DNA of 25,699 nucleotides from JBDKTK01 sp039680225 (GTDB lineage: Bacteria > Desulfobacterota > Syntrophia > Syntrophales > UBA4778). Of this stretch, positions 15,347-22,578 are shown in pieces. Position numbers and translations under genes: made by a program. A model generated the notes under the pieces. It searched no databases, had not been told where the DNA came from, and saw only the letters and a program-made list of their open reading frames with translations. How positions within the stretch are numbered: position 1 is the stretch's first letter; every line of letters begins with the position of its first letter. The stretch covers positions 1 through 25,699 of the forward strand of contig JBDKTK010000339.1 of NCBI GenBank assembly GCA_039680225.1, given 5' to 3'.

Positions 15347-16285
15347 TTACCATCCCGAAGGAAGTTGATAAATCTGCATGCCTGAAAGGCTTGCAAGGCC
15401 GCCGGCAATCAGGAACCAGAATACGAATATGAACAGCGCTGTGACAAAAGCGCCGCCGGTGCATACCAGCAGGAAATATCCTGAGGCCTTCACCCTTCCC
15501 CACTTCATCTCCATGAGGGGCAGGCTCTCCCAGAACACCGCGAACAGGAATATCAGCAGGAACCAGCCCACGAAATTGTAAAAGGGTATCCCGAAGAACA
15601 GGAAGAAGTCCCCCTTGGCCCAGACCCAGTTCATGAGTTCCGGCGAGGTCGCCACGGGATCGGCCCACAGGTCCGTGATCATCGCAATGAGTCCCCCCAC
15701 TGCCGCACGGGTCAATAAACCCATGTTCGGGAACACCTTGCCCGCCACCCAGACGCAGCTGTACGCAATGGCAAACCAGCCCAGACAGGCAACCAGCGGC
15801 GTTTCGACAAACCAGAAGAACCCCTTGCTGAACCAGTAAGTCCCGAACAGGATCCCCCCGGGAGCCAGGTCCAGCATGCCGCCGAAGTACCGGCCAAACA
15901 GAATCCAGATGCTCTCTTCCAGCCCGGTAAAAACAAAGGACCCGATCAAAAAACAGGAGGCCATCCAGAACCCGTAATTGATGCGGGAGTGGCGGTAGCA
16001 AAACAACCCCACAATTATCATGAACACATCAGTGGCAAACTGCGCAGCAAGGCTGCTGCCGTCCGGTATGCCTTCCGCCCTGAACTTCTGCCGTTCGGCT
16101 TCGGTCATCCGGTCGTAGATCGCGGTCTGCTCAAAAGTCGGGTTCTTCCAAGTGGAAACGTCCCGGTTGCTCGGGACGGACAACACCTGGGGCTGCAAGT
16201 GGTGCAGGTACGTTGACACGGCGATCACCAAAATCAAGACCGCATAGGTCATCCACACAAAACCCCTGTGCCCGCTATCGTCCAT
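15347..16285 (-). CDS. CruF/DUF422-like multi-pass membrane protein, paralog 4
   Basis: A 312-residue integral membrane protein. Layout: TM1 (~13-28), a loop with VLSVPSNRDVSTW and FEQTAIYDRM (residues 51-60), then about six or seven more helices carrying GLEESIWILFGR (121-132), ETPLVACLGW (161-170), DLWADPVATSPE (205-216), WVWAKGD (220-226) and GIPFYNFVGW (232-241), ending in PSGW. The second half aligns motif by motif with the DUF422 protein at 14012-14914 (E...G, DxxxDPxA, WxW, GxPxxNFxGW), so a common fold is inferred; the N-terminal loop is specific to this subgroup. ATG at 16285 is chosen over a GTG at 16330 because AGGGGG precedes it exactly as at the 19517 start. Function unknown; isoprenoid hydratase, isomerase or cyclase are candidates. 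Confidence 0.78.
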   Translation of the reverse strand: MDDSGHRGFVWMTYAVLILVIAVSTYLHHLQPQVLSVPSNRDVSTWKNPTFEQTAIYDRMTEAERQKFRAEGIPDGSSLAAQFATDVFMIIVGLFCYRHSRINYGFWMASCFLIGSFVFTGLEESIWILFGRYFGGMLDLAPGGILFGTYWFSKGFFWFVETPLVACLGWFAIAYSCVWVAGKVFPNMGLLTRAAVGGLIAMITDLWADPVATSPELMNWVWAKGDFFLFFGIPFYNFVGWFLLIFLFAVFWESLPLMEMKWGRVKASGYFLLVCTGGAFVTALFIFVFWFLIAGGLASLSGMQIYQLPSGW

Positions 16286-16335
16286 CTCCACCCCCTGATT
16301 TCTTGCCTGTGTCACTTGACCGCTTTTCACGTTCC

Positions 16336-16554
16336 CTACCGCTTGGACTGCCCCGCATCCGGCAGTTCCCTGTATGTCCTCATGAAAGCGATTGTGATCA
16401 GAATTATCGAGGGCAGCGTGATCAGTCCCAGGGCAACAATTCCGGGCCTGTTCTGCACGCGCAGCGAACTCAGGAACGAGCCCACGAACCAGAACAGATA
16501 AATGGAAAAATAAGGATAAAAATCCACTCTGTTCCTCCAGATTTTACTCCACAT
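16336..16554 (-). CDS. Small two-helix membrane protein, copy 1
   Basis: A 72-residue protein starting MWSKIWRNRVDFYP, with hydrophobic segments at about 15-32 and 43-59 flanking LSSLRVQNRPG. The ATG at 16554 has AGGAGAC seven bases upstream. It is a paralog of the 15120-15323 product. It lies 25 bases after one CruF-like gene and 50 bases before the next, so it belongs to the operon. I recognise no family. Its conserved position next to the membrane enzymes suggests a small partner subunit. Confidence 0.78.
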   Translation of the reverse strand: MWSKIWRNRVDFYPYFSIYLFWFVGSFLSSLRVQNRPGIVALGLITLPSIILITIAFMRTYRELPDAGQSKR

Positions 16555-16579
16555 TTGTGTCTCCTTTCACAAAGAATTC

Positions 16580-17554
16580 TTACCAACCAGGCGGAAGCTG
16601 CAATCCGTGATTGATTCCCATCATGACCAATATGCTCCTCAGGATAAAACACCAGGGGACCATGAACGCAAGGATCGCAAAATCGAACAGAACAAGCATG
16701 GGAAAGAAAAAGTAAGTTGTTTTTGCCCTGCCCCATTTTTCCTCCCAGCGGGGCAGGTATTCCCAGAAAATCGCAAACACGAATATCAACAGGAACCAGC
16801 CCACGAAATTGGTCTGGGGTATCCCCAATATCCGGATGAAATCGCCGGTCGCCCAGACCCAGCTCAGCATCTCCGGAGAGGTGGCGACCGGGTCCTGCCA
16901 GAGGTCGACTATCATGGCCAGGAGCCCGCCGACGGTGGCCCTTGTCATAAGGCTGCTCTGCGGAAAAGCTTTCCCCGCCATCCATACGCATCCGTATGCT
17001 ACATAAAACCACCCGAAGCACATGGCGACGGGCGTTTCAAAAAACCAGAGCCCGCCCTTGGTAAACCAGTATGTCCCGTAAACCGATTCTCCCAGGCCCT
17101 GAATCGCGGACTTACCGGAAAACCTTCCGAATATTATCCATATGGACTCCTGAAGCCCTGTGAATATGAATGAGCCTATAAGAAAACAATGCGCCATCCA
17201 GTCCCCGTAATGCCGCTTGGCGTGAAAGAAGCAAAGCAACGCTACAAGAATGCTCATGATATCGAGGATGACGTTCGCGGCGGTAGTGGCATCAGGCACT
17301 CCTTCCCGATAGACTTTCGCCCTCTCTTCCCCCGTCATCCGGTCATAAATGCACGTTTGATCAAACCTCGGGTTGACCCAGGACGAAACATTGTGGTTGT
17401 CCGGGACCCGCAGGATCTGGGGCTGGAAATGATGGATGTATGTTGATGCCGCGATTACTGCTGCAAGTATAAGATAAGCGATCGCGATGAACTTCCCGTC
17501 GAACCGGGGAAGGGCGGCAAGCGGAAACCTAAGATTCACATTCTTTTTATCCAT
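16580..17554 (-). CDS. CruF/DUF422-like multi-pass membrane protein, paralog 3
   Basis: A 324-residue paralog of its neighbours. TM1 follows FDGKFIAIAYLIL. The subgroup loop reads ILRVPDNHNVSSW and FDQTCIYDRM, and the membrane core carries GLQESIWIIFGR, ETPVAMCFGW, DLWQDPVATSPE, WVWATGD and GIPQTNFVGW, with the C-terminus LQLPPGW. An extra linker (SGKSAIQGLGESVYGTYWF) sits between helices as in the others. It starts 10 bases after the stop of paralog 2, with GGTGATGA ahead of ATG 17554. The conserved E and D positions within predicted helices look like catalytic or proton-relay residues. Substrate unknown; assignment to the CruF-like fold rests on shared motif order. Confidence 0.78.
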   Translation of the reverse strand: MDKKNVNLRFPLAALPRFDGKFIAIAYLILAAVIAASTYIHHFQPQILRVPDNHNVSSWVNPRFDQTCIYDRMTGEERAKVYREGVPDATTAANVILDIMSILVALLCFFHAKRHYGDWMAHCFLIGSFIFTGLQESIWIIFGRFSGKSAIQGLGESVYGTYWFTKGGLWFFETPVAMCFGWFYVAYGCVWMAGKAFPQSSLMTRATVGGLLAMIVDLWQDPVATSPEMLSWVWATGDFIRILGIPQTNFVGWFLLIFVFAIFWEYLPRWEEKWGRAKTTYFFFPMLVLFDFAILAFMVPWCFILRSILVMMGINHGLQLPPGW

Positions 17555-17563
17555 ATATCTTCA

Positions 17564-18553
17564 TCACCATCCTGGAGGAATTTGCAACTCGTTGACTCCA
17601 AAAAGTTTCAAAAGGCCCCTGATCAGAAACGTATTATGGATGATAAGGATTATGAGCATAAACACATCCGTCAGCAGCACTATCGCAAAAAAAGCGATGG
17701 ATGCTTTCAGGCGCCCCCACATCCTGACGAGAGGGGGAAGACATTCCCAAAGTATCGCAAACAGGAATATCAGCAGGAACCAACCGACGAAGTTGCTGTG
17801 GTTTATTCCCAATATCCTTATCAGGTCGCCTTTGGCCCACAGCCACATCATGAACTCGGGCGAGGTGGCGACGGGGTCCAGCCATAAATCAATTATCATC
17901 GCAGTCAATCCGCCTATGATCGCCCTTCCGGCAACGCCCATTTTCGGGAATACCTTACCAGCCGTGAAAACGCAAGCATACGCAATCCAGAACCATGACA
18001 GGCAGACCGCCACGGGAGTCTCAATGAACCATAACAAGCCCTTGGTGAAGAAATACGTGCCGTGCGTAACTTGTTCGGCTGTCGTATATGCCTGTCCGGC
18101 GGTGAAACGCCCCAGAAGAATTGCTATTGACTCCTGCAGCCCGGTGAACACGAAAGACCCGATCAGGAAACAGGACGCCATCCAGAAACCGTAATGCCGC
18201 CGGGCGTGAATGAAGCAGAGCAGGGAGAAAACGAAGGCGAGCACGTCTCCCTGCAAGTCGAACAGGACCTCGGTCCAATGATGCCCGGGAATTCCCTCCG
18301 CCCTGATTTTCTGCTTTTCCGCCTCGGTCATCCTGTCGTAAATATTGGTTTGTTCGAAACTCGGATTCTTCCAGCTTGAGACGTTGCTGTTATCCGGCAC
18401 CTGCAGGACATCCGGCCGGAAATGATGCAGGTACGTAAAAAACACAATCATCAGAATAAGAATGCCGTATGAAATGAATGCGAATTTACGGTCGAATTTT
18501 TTGTCCGCCTCAACGAATGAAGGATTGATTGTATTCGAACTCTCCTTTTTCAT
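17564..18553 (-). CDS. CruF/DUF422-like multi-pass membrane protein, paralog 2
   Basis: A 329-residue paralog. A ~25-residue polar N-terminus leads into TM1 (FAFISYGILILMIVFFTYLH), then VLQVPDNSNVSSW and FEQTNIYDRM in the loop, GLQESIAILLGR, ETPVAVCLSW, DLWLDPVATSPE, WLWAKGD and GINHSNFVGW in the membrane core, and IPPGW at the C-terminus. ATG at 18553 is chosen because GGTGG stands before it and it clears the upstream stop at 18561; a longer in-frame start at 18625 would overlap the upstream gene. In the last signature GIP becomes GIN, a small departure from the others. Role as for the other paralogs, unknown in detail. Confidence 0.78.
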   Translation of the reverse strand: MKKESSNTINPSFVEADKKFDRKFAFISYGILILMIVFFTYLHHFRPDVLQVPDNSNVSSWKNPSFEQTNIYDRMTEAEKQKIRAEGIPGHHWTEVLFDLQGDVLAFVFSLLCFIHARRHYGFWMASCFLIGSFVFTGLQESIAILLGRFTAGQAYTTAEQVTHGTYFFTKGLLWFIETPVAVCLSWFWIAYACVFTAGKVFPKMGVAGRAIIGGLTAMIIDLWLDPVATSPEFMMWLWAKGDLIRILGINHSNFVGWFLLIFLFAILWECLPPLVRMWGRLKASIAFFAIVLLTDVFMLIILIIHNTFLIRGLLKLFGVNELQIPPGW

Positions 18554-18560
18554 AATCACA

Positions 18561-19517
18561 TCACCACCCCCAGCTTCTCGGCGGAATGTGCAGGCCTTCC
18601 GGAAGGGGGAACAGTGAATTCGCAATCCCGCCCCACGTTATCAGGATTGACAAGATTACTACGTTCGAGCAAAGCAGAAGCGCAAGAAAGGCAACCATTC
18701 CGCCCCAGCCGCCCAGCCGCTTTTCAAATCGCGGCAGGAAGCGCTCCCAGAGGATCGCAAACCAGAATATCAGGAAAAACCAGCCGATAAAATTCCCGTG
18801 AGGTATTCCCAGTATTCCGACATGGTCCCCCTTGGCCCAGATCCATTTCATATGCTCGGGCGACGTCAGGACGGGGTCTTCCCAAAGATCTATCACCATT
18901 GCTATCATACCCCCCGCGAAAGCCCGCCCCGCAAGGCCCATTTTCGGGAACACCTTTCCTGCAACGGCGACGCAGCTGTAGGCGATCAGGAACCAGCAAA
19001 GGCAGACCCAGACCGGCGTTTCCAGGAACCAGAGCAGTCCTTGGGGGAACCAATATGAGCCCCAGCAATTCGGGTCAATCTGCCCGCCCCCCATCCAGAA
19101 CCGGCCGCTCAGGATCATCATTGTTTCCTGAACGCCCGTGAATACGAACGACCCGATAAGGAACGCCGTGGCCATCCAGAGGCTGTAATGTTTGCGGGCA
19201 TGGGCGAAACACAGCCACGCTCCGAACAGCGAAATTAATTCATACACCAGCATGCTGAAAAAATCGGTGCCGGGAACTCCCTCACGCACCAGTTGTTCCC
19301 TTTCCGCATCATTCATCCGGTCGTAAATCCACGTCTGCTCGAAAGGAGTTGTTTTCCACGAGCTTACGTCTGTGTTGCTTGGGACTTGCAGGATTTCGGG
19401 CCTGCAGAAATGCAGGTAAGTCGAAGCAAAAATGACTGCCAGAAGAATGCTCAGGGAAACGATCGTGAATTTTTTGCCGAATTGCGGATCTGCAGAATTG
19501 AAATCCATGTTGCTCAT
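18561..19517 (-). CDS. CruF/DUF422-like multi-pass membrane protein, paralog 1 (first gene of operon)
   Basis: A 318-residue paralog and the most divergent of the four. The loop reads ILQVPSNTDVSSW and FEQTWIYDRM. The core has GVQETMMILSGR (Glu kept, Ser to Thr), ETPVWVCLCW, DLWEDPVLTSPE, WIWAKGD and GIPHGNFIGW. The C-terminus, IPPRSWGW, is slightly extended. ATG at 19517 has AGGGGG five bases upstream; an upstream GTG (19523) lacks a ribosome site. It is the promoter-proximal gene, 44 bases from the operator, so its level would respond most directly to the TetR protein. A membrane enzyme acting on isoprenoid double bonds is inferred from fold and context only. Confidence 0.78.
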   Translation of the reverse strand: MSNMDFNSADPQFGKKFTIVSLSILLAVIFASTYLHFCRPEILQVPSNTDVSSWKTTPFEQTWIYDRMNDAEREQLVREGVPGTDFFSMLVYELISLFGAWLCFAHARKHYSLWMATAFLIGSFVFTGVQETMMILSGRFWMGGGQIDPNCWGSYWFPQGLLWFLETPVWVCLCWFLIAYSCVAVAGKVFPKMGLAGRAFAGGMIAMVIDLWEDPVLTSPEHMKWIWAKGDHVGILGIPHGNFIGWFFLIFWFAILWERFLPRFEKRLGGWGGMVAFLALLLCSNVVILSILITWGGIANSLFPLPEGLHIPPRSWGW

Positions 19518-19560
19518 TTCCACCCCCTAGAGAGAAGTACTGCAGCCCATTCAACTAATT

Positions 19561-19577
19561 GATTCAATCAATTGATG
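19561..19577 (-). promoter_or_regulatory. Putative TetR operator, copy 4 (CruF-like operon)
   Basis: Plus-strand GATTCAATCAATTGATG, the most symmetric copy: with flanks it gives the perfect inverted repeat ATTGATT-C-AATCAAT overlapping a second palindrome ATCAATTGAT. It lies 44 bases upstream of the first CruF-like gene and 2 bases downstream of the -10 box. The remaining 19609-19770 interval to the end of the acyl-CoA operon is AT-rich, with no gene or clear terminator. Confidence 0.72.
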
Positions 19578-19579
19578 GA

Positions 19580-19608
19580 GGAATACTAATAATAGATCAT
19601 CTTGTCAA
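19580..19608 (-). promoter_or_regulatory. Sigma-70-like promoter for the CruF-like operon
   Basis: Minus-strand -35 TTGACA (19608-19603), exactly 17 bases, then TATTCC (19585-19580) as -10, with the operator immediately downstream. The same box-to-operator spacing within a few bases is seen at the two other large units. Confidence 0.58.
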
Positions 19609-19770
19609 TAAAAATTTTAATAAAAAGACGATACACTTGCTCTTCAATTTCCCGGACCACTGATTTTCGGCTGCAACTTAACCAAACACTGAAGAGAATG
19701 TATCAAACAACAATTCGATTGAATATAAGTTTTCTCCGGGACGAACCGCCGTGCCGCGTTTAATAAAAAA

Positions 19771-20244
19771 TCATGCGATGATCCGGAAACAGACTATGTC
19801 CTGGATGTTTCCTTCCATCTCTTCCTTGAATACAGCTTTCACCCTCATGCCGACGTGGATCTTGCCGGCATCCACCTCGTCAATTATATGCGAAAAAATG
19901 TTGTCGGCCCCGTCTATCTGGATATATCCGTACGTATACGGGACAGCGCGCTGTGCGCCCTTGCCCGGGTCGATAAACGGATAGTTCACGACGGAAAAGG
20001 CCCTTATTATGCCGGTATCGGAAAGCTCGACAAGCTCATCCAGTTTCTGGAAACAGGGACCGCAGATCCTGCGGGGAGGGACCCTGACTTTTCCGCATTT
20101 GGGACAGCGGATTCCCAGGAATCTTCTTTTTTCCTTCAGTTCCTGGAAAAACCGGCTTCCATACAATCCGATGGACCATTCGTATGGCATACCGGCTTCC
20201 AGCGAAGCAACAGTCAACAGCTCTATTTCACCCGCCTGATTCAT
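19771..20244 (-). CDS. DUF35 zinc-ribbon/OB-fold acyl-CoA-associated protein
   Basis: A 157-residue protein: an N-terminal helix (GSRFFQELKEKRRFLG), a zinc ribbon with C47, C50, C61 and C64 (CPKC...CGPC), then an OB-fold ending in VCFRIIA. DUF35 proteins bind thiolase-fold partners and channel or hold acyl-CoA, as in ChsH2-Ltp2 (steroid aldolase), BbsA-BbsB (benzoylsuccinyl-CoA thiolase) and the archaeal thiolase/HMG-CoA synthase complex. Start ATG 20244 is preferred because AAGGAG lies seven bases ahead and the Cys positions then coincide exactly with the 22579-23034 paralog; an ATG at 20262 overlapping the upstream stop as ATGA is the alternative. The likely partner is the thiolase-fold protein encoded just upstream. 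Confidence 0.9.
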   Translation of the reverse strand: MNQAGEIELLTVASLEAGMPYEWSIGLYGSRFFQELKEKRRFLGIRCPKCGKVRVPPRRICGPCFQKLDELVELSDTGIIRAFSVVNYPFIDPGKGAQRAVPYTYGYIQIDGADNIFSHIIDEVDAGKIHVGMRVKAVFKEEMEGNIQDIVCFRIIA

Positions 20245-20258
20245 TCTCATCTCCTTAT

Positions 20259-21419
20259 TCATGGCTTATCGGCGCCAAGGATAATCACATCGGACCACCA
20301 GCATCCCCCAAAACCGGTCGCCAGCGCAGTTTGCGCTCCGCTCACCTGCCGTTTTTCTCCCTTGCCCATGATCTGAATGGCGGCCTCTGCCGTCCGCAGC
20401 AGGGCCGTCGCGCCGATGCAATTCGTGCTCATGACTCCTCCGGAAGGATTGACAGGTATTTTCCCCGTCATATCGGTGTGCCCGTCGCCCACAAACCTCG
20501 CCCCTTCTCCCGGACCGCAAAAGCCCAGGATCTCAATCCATTTGAGCCCGGCATACGAGTAAGGCATATAGAGCTCCGCCACATCGAGGTCATCAACGGG
20601 ATTCTTTATCCCGGCTTTTTCATATGCTTCTCTGGCCGCCCTCTGCAGAGATATAAGGCCCGTGTCGTAGTCCACATCTCCGAACCAGGTGGCGGCATGC
20701 CGCACTGCACATGACTTGATCCAGGCGGGCCGTGATGCCAGGCGCTCCGCAATGCCCTCGGCTGCGAAGACGACCGCACAGGCGCCGTCCGACCGGGGAC
20801 AGACGTCGAGCAGTTTAATCGGATAGGCGAGCATGGGAGATTCCATAACGTCCCTCAGCGTAATGGGCCGGTTATGCAGATGGGCATAAGGGTTGTTCAT
20901 GGCATGAGTCCTTTCCCGGACCGCCACCCTCGCCGCGTCTTCCTGAGTTATTCCATACTGCTCCATATATGCAGATGCTTCCGTGGCGAGACTTGGTATG
21001 GCCCCGGAATATGAAGAGCGGTCCCACACCGGATCGCTGCATGTTATTATGGCCCCGGTGGTATCGCTTTCGGAATTCTTCTCCCAGCCTATGGCCAGCA
21101 CGCGGTCGAAAAGCCCCGAAGCCACATGGTAATATGCCGCGATCGCCACCGAAGTGCCGGTCGTGCCGCCGGTGCTTACTTTCATAATCGGCTTCAGGTA
21201 GCCTCCGGACCCTTCTATGCTCCATGTATCCACGTAATTAATAGATTCAAAGTGGTCCATATTGCCGATTACGATAGCGTCGATATCGCCGATCGTCAGC
21301 CCGGAATCCTCAAGGGCCCTCATTACAGCTTCATTGATCAGTTCCCTGCCGTTGACATCCAATCGATGGCTGCTGTGATATGTCTGTCCCGTTCCTACTA
21401 TTGCCACCCTTCTTGCCAT
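20259..21419 (-). CDS. Cys-less thiolase-fold protein (Ltp2/SCP2-thiolase-like, predicted aldolase)
   Basis: A 386-residue thiolase superfamily member of the lipid-transfer/SCP2 type. At the nucleophile position the usual C-A-S-G block reads G-G-T-T-G (residues 84-88), so Gly85 replaces Cys. The usual HD(C/A)F motif is YMPYSY, and the C-terminal GHPxGA-type His is replaced in GGVMSTNCIGATA. It can hardly be a Claisen-type thiolase. Ltp2-type retro-aldolases of steroid side-chain breakdown also lack the Cys and need a DUF35 partner, which is encoded directly downstream. A C-C bond cleavage (aldol) or C-C forming role on a branched acyl-CoA is inferred. AGGAGG precedes ATG 21419. It is a tandem paralog of the 21430-22569 product. 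Confidence 0.86.
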   Translation of the reverse strand: MARRVAIVGTGQTYHSSHRLDVNGRELINEAVMRALEDSGLTIGDIDAIVIGNMDHFESINYVDTWSIEGSGGYLKPIMKVSTGGTTGTSVAIAAYYHVASGLFDRVLAIGWEKNSESDTTGAIITCSDPVWDRSSYSGAIPSLATEASAYMEQYGITQEDAARVAVRERTHAMNNPYAHLHNRPITLRDVMESPMLAYPIKLLDVCPRSDGACAVVFAAEGIAERLASRPAWIKSCAVRHAATWFGDVDYDTGLISLQRAAREAYEKAGIKNPVDDLDVAELYMPYSYAGLKWIEILGFCGPGEGARFVGDGHTDMTGKIPVNPSGGVMSTNCIGATALLRTAEAAIQIMGKGEKRQVSGAQTALATGFGGCWWSDVIILGADKP

Positions 21420-21429
21420 CTCTTGCCTC

Positions 21430-22569
21430 CTATTCCGAGCCCAGGACCCATACGCAGTGGCTCTGCCCGCAGGGACCGTTGATACCGTGGGCCAGCGCCG
21501 TTTTCGCCGCCGGCACCTGTCTGGCCCCGGCCTCGCCCCGCAGTTGGATAACAGATTCTATTATTCGCACCAGCCCGGCCGCGAGGACAGGATGGGCCGA
21601 CAGCACTCCGCCCGACGGGTTGACAGGCAGGCTGCCGCCGGCTGCCGTAATTCCCCGTTCGCACATGAGCGCGCCTTCACCCGGTGCGCACAATCCCATT
21701 CCTTCCAGCCACAAGGGCTCCATGTAGCTGAATGCATCGTAAAGCTCTATCAAATCAAGCTCGCCGACCGGGTCCTTAATGCCTGCCATCGCATATGCTT
21801 TCCGGCAGGCCTCCCGCAGCGCAATCGGATCTGCCAGATCGCGATCGCCCAGGAAGTAAGCCTCCGCGCAATGGGCTACGCCCTTGATCCGGATGGGCTT
21901 CTTCTTTGCCTTGCGGCTCATTTCCTCGTTGGCGATTATCAGGGCGGCCGCCCCGTCGCTTACGGGACTGCAGTCGAGGAGTTTGAGGGGGTCCGCCAAT
22001 TTCCTCGACTTCATTACGTCCTCGACTGTGATCTTGAGAGGCAGCTGGGCAAACGGGTTGTTGAAGGCGTTGCCGTGGTTTTTTACCGAGACAAGCGCAA
22101 TCTGCTCTTCTGTGATCCCGTATTTTTTTATATATACGCCGGCCTGAAGGGCAGCGGATGAAAGAGCTTCGATTCCCAGGGCCCTGTGATATATCGGGTC
22201 AAACATTCCGTTCGTTATATGTTTCGGGTTTCCTTCGCTGCCTTTTGAGTGCGCCACGACCAGGGTTGTGCCGTAGCCGCCCAGGACCCTCATGGCCCCG
22301 TAAAACGCCCCGAAAGAGCCGTCGCCCTCGACCGTGGAAACATTCTTGTCGTGCGCCCCGGCCGCCTCCTGTACGGCCATGCAGGAAATCGTCCGGCCGT
22401 CCCAGAAATCATTGGACACAGTTATCACATTGTCTATATCGTCCAGGCAAAGACCTGCGTCATCAAGCGCCTCGCGGGTAACCTCATAGACCATGTCGTA
22501 AAAAGTTTCGCTTCTTTTCCGGCGCTCATGTCTGGTCTGGGCAACACCGATGATAGATATATAGTCCAT
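21430..22569 (-). CDS. Cys-less thiolase-fold protein (Ltp2/SCP2-thiolase-like)
   Basis: A 379-residue thiolase-fold protein starting MDYISIIGVAQT. The nucleophile block reads VEGDGSFG (residues 80-87), with Gly84 where Cys is expected. Instead of HD(C/A)F it has YDAFSY, while the C-terminal His survives in SAHPVLAAG. The mix suggests a chemistry different from its tandem neighbour, though both lack the Cys and probably do not form acyl-enzyme. AAGGAG precedes ATG 22569, nine bases after the DUF35 gene at 22579, so the pair is likely co-assembled. Predicted retro-aldolase or a related acyl-CoA C-C lyase by analogy with Ltp2-ChsH2; a structural or regulatory subunit of a hetero-oligomer is an alternative. 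Confidence 0.86.
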   Translation of the reverse strand: MDYISIIGVAQTRHERRKRSETFYDMVYEVTREALDDAGLCLDDIDNVITVSNDFWDGRTISCMAVQEAAGAHDKNVSTVEGDGSFGAFYGAMRVLGGYGTTLVVAHSKGSEGNPKHITNGMFDPIYHRALGIEALSSAALQAGVYIKKYGITEEQIALVSVKNHGNAFNNPFAQLPLKITVEDVMKSRKLADPLKLLDCSPVSDGAAALIIANEEMSRKAKKKPIRIKGVAHCAEAYFLGDRDLADPIALREACRKAYAMAGIKDPVGELDLIELYDAFSYMEPLWLEGMGLCAPGEGALMCERGITAAGGSLPVNPSGGVLSAHPVLAAGLVRIIESVIQLRGEAGARQVPAAKTALAHGINGPCGQSHCVWVLGSE

Positions 22570-22578
22570 GCAAACTCC

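Noticed and set aside
15339..16001. Minus-strand frame of 220 codons overlapping the CruF-like paralog 4
   Set aside because: Different frame of the same stretch; the CruF-like frame is supported by three paralogs.
15347..19517. Assignment of the membrane array to AveC-like spirocyclases
   Set aside because: Size and membrane character fit, but the motifs I associate with that family (QDPxxNY and following NxxxxxxGW pattern) are absent, while the DUF422 motif order is present. Kept only as an alternative to test.
14957..19517. Repeat array or CRISPR-like structure suggested by recurring similar segments
   Set aside because: The recurrence is at protein level between paralogous genes of ~960-1050 bases; there are no short direct repeats with spacers.
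19717..19724. GATTGAAT near the end of the acyl-CoA operon
   Set aside because: An isolated half-element lacking the second and third half-sites; too short to call.
19741..19770. Possible terminator after the last DUF35 gene
   Set aside because: GC-rich stretch with a T-run on the wrong side of it and no consistent stem; pairing fails after three base pairs.
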